Shown: piece after piece, positions 58,235 to 64,000 of the stretch | How positions within the stretch are numbered: the stretch's first letter is position 1 | Layout of the letters: every line of letters begins with the position of its first letter | Origin: Nissolia schottii | Taxonomy: Eukaryota > Streptophyta > Magnoliopsida > Fabales > Fabaceae | Reading direction: 5' to 3' | DNA: 64,000 nt | Assembly: GCA_003254905.1 (NCBI GenBank) | Contig: QANU01025307.1 | Location: 92,847-156,846, forward strand | The notes under the pieces: model-generated | The model's input: only the letters and a program-made list of their open reading frames with translations | Told to the model about the DNA's origin: nothing | Database searches by the model: none | Made by a program: the position numbers and the translations under genes

Positions 58235-58413
58235 TGCTTAGTTTCGCAAAATTCTGCTAACACTTGATTGATTCCTCTTGGCCTCAGAGTTGGATGGTAT
58301 ATCTAAAATGTTTGTAAAACAAAATTCGGCTCAGTTTCATACGATTCTGCAGACACTAGATCAATTCCTTTTAGCCATCAGAGTTTAGTAGAGTGTTTAA
58401 AGTTTCTGGAAAC
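58235..58413. repeat. Diverged ~95-bp direct duplication inside member P
   Basis: 58235-58318 and 58331-58413 share ttagtttc, gattctgc-like, acactagatcaattcctttt-like, cagagtt and aatgtttgtaaaac-like blocks in order. Confidence 0.6.
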
Positions 58414-59119
58414 TGTACCTTTATAAAGGAAAAGGTTACAAATACTTTGGATTAGCCCCAAACCTCACTAGAAAAATTAGGAGATCACAAAAATATGACC
58501 GAAATATTTTTCAAACGACTGTACGCAAAGTACCCAGATAGCGTACGACAAAACACGATCAAACGGGAATGGAAAGTGGGCCCCACAGCCAAGGAAGATC
58601 AGATCTCTCATGTTTTCTCTCTCCTCACCACAACCACACATTTTGGTCAAATAGTCAAAGCTGACTAAGCCTTGACTCATCATACTTATCCATTTATTTT
58701 ATTTTCTTTTACTTTTCCTTTTACAAATTAATTTTGTGGCCACAAATGGCCAAGCATACACGACCTTGGAGGCTATAAATAGCCCTCCATGGCACTCATT
58801 TTCACACACGAAACCCTGTCGTTACGCTGCCGGAACCAGTAACCAGCCATGAAAGCTACACATCCAGGGAAACCTCACCCTCCTAACCATCTCCAACCAT
58901 CTCCAAGACTCTAAGGAAGTGGGTAAACCTAGCTTTCTCACCTCCTTGGTGGCTTCTATGTGCTTGTACTTGCTTATGTGTTCTTCTGGTGTAATATGTT
59001 AGCTATGCTAGGTTATTGATGTATAGAGAAATATGTTGCATTATGGTTGTTGGAACTTGTGGAAAAGCCCAAGAAGTGGACATGGGAAAGGATGGAGAGA
59101 AAAGATAGAAAGCAATTGA

Positions 59120-59345
59120 GAAAGCCTAAGTTGCGCCCAGGGCACTGAGCGGCCTCAACACTCCACTAAGCGGCCTGGGGCTGAACTTAGCCACGGGTTT
59201 GTAAACGTTGTTGAAGACCTAGGATGCTTAGGGACCGCTGGGCATCTCGAAGAATGTCCTAGGGGTTTTGACATGAGTTTCTGTGACCTGGATGGCTTCG
59301 GGGACCGCTGAGCGGACCAAGGGGGCGCTGAGCGTCTTGAGCCAT
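59120..59345. repeat. GC-rich degenerate repeat with GCTGAGCG words in member P
   Basis: Recurring cactgagcggcc, cactaagcggcc, gaccgctgggcat, gaccgctgagcgg and gcgctgagcgtc at irregular spacing. It sits at the place where member Q has its own CATTCGAATG array. Confidence 0.6.
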
Positions 59346-61004
59346 GGTTGTCCCATGGAGACCTGGACAGGGGTGACGACGTGAACCGGAAGTTCTCGAG
59401 GGTGTTAAACAACCCAGGAAACTCTAGGTCACCGAGCTAGCCTAGGCCAGGGGGTAAATGTTTGTGAAAGCTATCTTGGGCCGCACGTTTCCAACAAGCA
59501 TTGATCTGTATGATGTATGTTGATCTGTATGATGTATGTGGAACATTGAGTATAGTTATGTTTATAATAAAATGCATCATGAGGGCAGGGTTGTCACTTA
59601 AGTGTTAGGACAACCTTAGATTACTAGAAGGTAATCATCTAATGCTTGAAGATCATAATTGAATGCTGGGGAACAAGTGATGTTCTGAGAAGGTTTCGAC
59701 CGTCAAGGGTTTGATGTACCTTAAGACAAGGATGTAGTTATGTAATAGGAAGTCTCTTTCTTGGCACGTCTACGGACAAGCCCCTCACCAGTCCAGCAAG
59801 ATGGATTGGTCAATGATGTTAAATGAAAAGAAAGAAAGAAATAAAAGAAAGATGATGAGGGTGATGTCACACCTGAGTTGTAACATCCTGAATTTTTCCC
59901 TTACAAAGACTTCAAGTAATAAACAAATGCAGGTCAATTATAAGACTAGAAAATTTAATTATTAAATTTAATCATTAAAAATACCAGTCAAAATAGTGAT
60001 TTCGCGATCTCGCGGGATTTCGTGAGATTCGAGGTGATTTTTATCATCATCGAAATTTAATTAGGACTCAAGGGAGTCCGTAAAATACACTAATATAGAA
60101 ATAAATTCAAAAATACCTCGACAAAAATTAAAATATGAACAAAAAAATTAGTAGGTCACAATGGTATGTCCGAAATATTTTTGGGACAACCGTACACAAA
60201 CGATTAAGAACCAAACGCCATCAAACATGGTCAAAATTGATCATGTGGCCTTGGTCATAATTAGATGCATTCCCCCCTGAAAAGAATAAAAGAAACCAAA
60301 GCACCAAACTTAATACACATGTAACAATATGTAAGTATATAAATTCCCCGGGACAAGCCATGAAATATAAATATAATATAATAATAATAATAAAATATAT
60401 ATATACACACTGTGAACATTCCCCTATACATCCTCCTCGCCAAATCAAAGCAGCAACATATATATATACACACACTATACATATATAAGTAAATATATTA
60501 TATATAATATAATAATATAATATAATAATAATAAAATTAGAAAATATGAAGCATTGTGACCCTTTGGTCACTGGCTCAAATTCTCTATAAATAGAGACCT
60601 TTGGTGGCCATCCACAGAACCCTCAAAATCATAACGTTATACTGCAAAAATTATTTCTGTTCCGCTCGTGCGCTCTGTTGTCATGCCATCAGGTCCAGGA
60701 AAAATAGCAGGATCGCACCAATGTTCGTGGGAGTATTTTCTCACAACTTTCACCGTCTCCAAATGCGCTTTGGAATGTGGATAACCCTAAGCTCACTGTC
60801 TATGTGGTTTAATTTATGATTGTATATATGTTTTTGTGTATATTTGACTATACCATTGTTAAGTAGAAGTTTAAGGGATTATAGGGTAAAGAGGGTTTTG
60901 GGAGATTTTAGCAAATGAAATGCATAACTGTACTGATTGGAACCCTAGGAATAGTAAACTTTGAACGTTTCTAGAGAAAATGAGAACTGAATTCTCGGGA
61001 GAAA

Positions 61005-61250
61005 ATTTTATAAGCTTTCATTTGATTGAAAGAGTTTTCAGCTGAATGAAAGAAAATTTTGAGCTTTCAATCGATTGAATTCTTATTCAGCCGAACGAAG
61101 GAAAATCTTAGGATTTTAATCGATTGAATCCCAAATTCATTCGAATGAAAGAATTCTGAAGGTTTCAATCGATTGAATCCCCAGGTCAGTCGAATGAAAG
61201 AATTCGTAGGAATTCATTCGAATGTAACCCTAGCCATTCGAATGAAACCT
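61005..61250. repeat. ~50-bp degenerate tandem repeat with TCAATCGATTGA and CATTCGAATG palindromes
   Basis: About four to five units alternating a ClaI-type palindrome (ttcaatcgattgaat) with a second palindrome (attcgaatgaaag) and the word gaattc. It lies in member Q between its TATA box and the block shared with member P. Confidence 0.8.
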
Positions 61251-61500
61251 GAAAGACTTGAGACATTAGTGGTTCTAAGGGATCCAATGAGTGCGGGTAT
61301 GCCTATTATTGTACATGAAAGCATGCATCATGAGGAAACGATCGTCATATGAGTTATGACGACCGTAGATAACTAGAGGCATTCACGTAAAGTTAAAGAT
61401 ACATAATTGAACCCTAGGGAATAAAACAGTGTATAAAGACTCTGATCACCGAGGATTCGGACAGCCTTAGTCAGAGTATGTAGTTATATAATTAGGAAGA

Positions 61501-62349
61501 TCCCTATTCTCTTGGCACGTCTTACAGATACGCCCTTCACCAATTCGGAAAGCTGGATTGGTCCAGAGCAACGCAGGTAGAGAGACCTGATCACGATAGC
61601 AACGGGCCAAGGCCTGAAGAAAGAAAGGAAAGAAGGGGGAACCCAGTAAAGAGAAGAGTACAGAGAAGCATGGTTGAGTCCAAGGGCTGACCTACGTGTC
61701 CACACCTGATCGAGTCCAAGGGCCGATGCTTCGCCATCCCGGTAAGGGGGTGGTGGTACCTATCATGTTCGATGTCTTCCTCCTATGAGCTTTACGTGGT
61801 TAGCTACCACACCAATTAAAGTGCTGCCAGGTCGACACAATAGGGAATAGAAGGAGGTTGTAGCTGATACCACAGTTACAAAGGTAAAAGGACTAAGCAG
61901 CACGCAGCCACAGGGTGCGTAAGGGATACCCAGATCTCGTCATGCACTATATAATTTACATGTATAAGTGAATGGATGACTGTATGTATGTATGTATGTA
62001 TGCTAGCCTATATGTATGTATCTATGTATGTGTGTATGCATTATCTATCGTCAAGGGAACGTCCCAAGACGACTATTATGTCTCTAACAGTAACGCGAAG
62101 TTAAAGAACACGAAGCCTAGGTAATGACAAGATTAGTAGCCTGATCACCTAGTAACTTAGATAAAGTTGCTCAAAACATAGGTTAAAAATAATAATCAGT
62201 AAGGGAACTAGTATGCATGACACTTAGAGGTTTCCTGAGTGGCCTGGACTCTGCCCGAGTAAATGAACAGTAGAGACCACGTAGAGGTTCCACTAAGAAT
62301 GAAGTCGTTCTTACCCCAACTCGTGTATGAATCCAGATCTCAGTAATGA
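61501..62349 (+). repeat. Left arm of a large inverted repeat
   Basis: 849 bp, reverse-complementary to 63137-64000. The outer edge at 61501 (tccctattctcttggcacg) pairs with the last bases of the window, so the true arms are longer. Pairing ends sharply at cagtaatga. Spacer 787 bp. Confidence 0.88.
61984..62038. repeat. (TATG)n microsatellite
   Basis: Imperfect TATG units, mirrored by CATA units near 63464-63510 in the opposite arm. Confidence 0.85.
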
Positions 62350-63136
62350 TCCAGCGGAGTGGGAAGAGGACTCAGTAGAGTAGATGGTTACAGGACCCCG
62401 GTAATACCCATAGGAGTAGGTTTGTACCGTACACGAAATGAGTAGTTACCATTCGTGTACGTAGGTTATATAAACTGTGATGTATGTATATTATGTTTAA
62501 ACTGGCAACTATATTTGCACTGCTAGCCGTTGTTTAACAAGAACTGTGCAGTTGGATTATGTATATGTATGTATGTGATTTCGGGCCCTTATGTGCACTT
62601 CTTCCAACGGTTACCATACGATAGGTATGTATTCGTACTTCCCTTATCTTTTGCTATGTCGTTAAGCGATGTATTACTCATATGGCTCTTTATTTTCTAA
62701 CATCCGTACTTAGGAAAGAAATTTCAAAATGGCCCATATTTTTGTTAAACCCTAGTTTGGAAAAATAACTTAGAACAATAGTAGTTCCCGGCACCAGAAA
62801 ATCACCACCTAGTCCGGCGGCCTCGTCCTCGGACTAGCAGAGTGGACGTCTCAGGGTCCGCAACTGGCTCAGCCTCTGGCTCGGGTTCAGACGGGGGCAC
62901 CTCATTCTTGCCATTGAGGTGGATCGGGTCACGACTGCTGCCTCCTGGACGCTAGTCCACCCAGATAGGACCCATCGGGGAGGATCCGGGACCGTGGAGT
63001 CTCCGCCTAGGTGGGGTCTCAGGCTCATTGGGCAGGTTCGCTGGTGCGAATGTACATGTCTCGATCAGGGTGTCCGTGCGGAAGTTGCGCTGGCGCGTAT
63101 GGGTGAACAACCACACATCTTTTGGAGGAGGGGAAG
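62350..63136. other. Spacer between inverted arms
   Basis: The left part is AT-balanced without coding signal. The right part (62830-63136) is GC-rich; its minus-strand frame opens MTSPPPKDVWLFTHTRQRN just inside the R arm edge, but I recognise no family. The two halves are not complementary to each other, so each looks like the private interior of one element. Confidence 0.45.
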
Positions 63137-64000
63137 TCATTACTGCGATCTGGAGTCATACACGATTGGGGGTAAGAACGACTTCGTTCTTAGTAGAAAC
63201 CCGACGTGGTCTCTATTATTCATTTACTCGGACAGAGTCTAGGCCACTTAGGAAAACCTCTAAGTGTCATGCATACTAGCTATCTACTGCTTATTATCTT
63301 TAACCTACATCCTGAGCAACTTTATCTAAGTTACTAGGTGATTAGGCTACTAATCTTGTCATTACCTAGGCTTCGTATTCATTAACTTTACGTTACTGCT
63401 AGAAACATAATAGTCGTCTTAGGTCCTTCCTTTGACGATACATAATGCATAAACACATATAGATACATACATACTTGCATACATACTGGCATACATACAT
63501 ACATTCATTCAGTCACTTACTCATGTAAATTCTATAGTGCATGAGGGAATTTGGGTATCTCTTACGCGCCCTGTGGCTGCCTCCTTCTTAGTCCTTTCAC
63601 CTTTGTAACCGTGGCCTCGGTTACAACCTCCTTATATTCCCTATCGTGTCGACCCGGCAGCGCTCTAACCGGTGTGGTAGCTAACCACGTAAATTTCATA
63701 GGAGGAAGACATCAACACGATAGGTACCACCACCCCCTTACTGGGATGGCGAGGGATCAACCCTTGGACTCGATCAGGTATGGACACGCTTCTCTATACT
63801 TTTATCTTTACTGGGGCTTCCTTTCTTTCTTTAGGACTTGTCCTATTCACTTTACTCTCAGGCCTTGGCCTATTCTCTTTACTCTCAGGCCTTGGCCCAT
63901 TACTATCATGATCAGGCTCTCTACCTGCGTTGCTCTTAACCAATCCAGCTTGCCGAATTGGTGAGGGGCATGTCTGTGAGACGTGCCAAGAGAATAGGGA
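63137..64000 (-). repeat. Right arm of the inverted repeat / member R (minus), cut by window end
   Basis: Reads on the minus strand like 61501-62349 of member Q, with scattered substitutions and small length changes (for example a local duplication of ggccaaggcctgagagtaaa, and a lost ~55-bp piece around gagtccaaggg). It continues past the window. Confidence 0.85.

Larger units (their letters stand above)
58115..59878 (+). repeat. LTR-like repeat family, member P
   Basis: Starts TGTAACATGCCACTTTTCC, parallel to member Q's TGTAACATCCTGAATTTTTCC. Shared blocks in the same order include ccgaaatatttttcaaacg / ccgaaatatttttgggaca, a TATA box (ctataaatag, 58773-58783), and tgcatcatgagg...ttagattactagaag...tcttggcacgtct. 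It ends at cacacctga, where Q begins, so Q seems to have landed in or cut P. The TG start, internal TATA box and length suggest an LTR (possibly Ty3/gypsy type), but no coding domains are seen; an old fossil copy. Confidence 0.55.
59879..62349 (+). repeat. LTR-like repeat family, member Q
   Basis: Starts TGTAACATCCTGAATTTTTCC directly after P. It has a TATA box (ctataaatag, 60584-60593) and tracks P in order through about 61640. Beyond that it continues with sequence shared in inverted orientation with member R up to cagtaatga at 62349. No gag or pol motifs. An LTR of a fossil retroelement is the most likely nature, unproven. Confidence 0.5.

Noticed and set aside
62834-63140. Minus-strand frame MTSPPPKDVWLFTH... 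in the spacer of the large inverted repeat
   Set aside because: Short, split across frames, no match to gag or any family I can name.

Overview
The window is nuclear DNA from a flowering plant, most likely a legume of the soybean/bean group. The plant call rests on spliced genes with GT-AG introns in an AT-rich background, plant-only gene families (linker-histone/AT-hook protein, EDR1-type Raf-like kinase, restorer-type PPR genes, LRK10L-type kinase, DUF868), and plant Ty1/copia and hAT elements. The legume call is only an impression from the repeats and PPR sequences. There are single undetermined bases at 2397, 35766 and 57950; the last two lie exactly where homology switches.

Layout. 1-3730: the 3' part of a GH1-HMGA (HON4/HON5-like) chromatin gene. 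3731-13940: gene-free, AT-rich, with two hAT-type elements (one with a perfect 8-bp target duplication) and a 650-bp fold-back sequence. 14906-23714: a complete 13-exon EDR1-like MAPKKK gene with a hAT MITE in intron 7. 24741-30229: a broken Ty1/copia element on the minus strand. 30230-34975: repeats, plus a dead DUF868 gene fragment. 34975-38000: degenerate RFL-type PPR copy A. 38742-39240: a small internally deleted LTR-element remnant. 39813-46282: a second broken Ty1/copia element with a perfect 5-bp target duplication. 47047-49172: PPR copy B (N-terminal piece) fused to sequences of an LRK10L-type receptor kinase, itself truncated. 50899-54483: PPR copy C, the only intact PPR gene (572 aa, 14 motifs), in a segment duplicated from or with that of copy A. 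57157-57949: a LINE ORF1 fragment joined to PPR fragment D. 58115-64000: three members (P, Q, R) of an LTR-like repeat family, with Q and R in inverted orientation forming a hairpin with arms of about 850 bp.

The two single-copy host genes (chromatin protein and EDR1-like kinase) look normal and are not functionally linked. The right half is a birth-and-death locus for restorer-of-fertility-like PPR genes: one intact copy, three broken copies, two orphan C-terminal repeats, exchange with a kinase gene, and heavy transposon load. The most informative signal is that copies A and C differ repeatedly at PPR residues 5 and 35, the residues that choose the RNA base, while the scaffold is nearly unchanged. 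No wholly new biological system is evident; the PPR/kinase locus is the best candidate for novelty.
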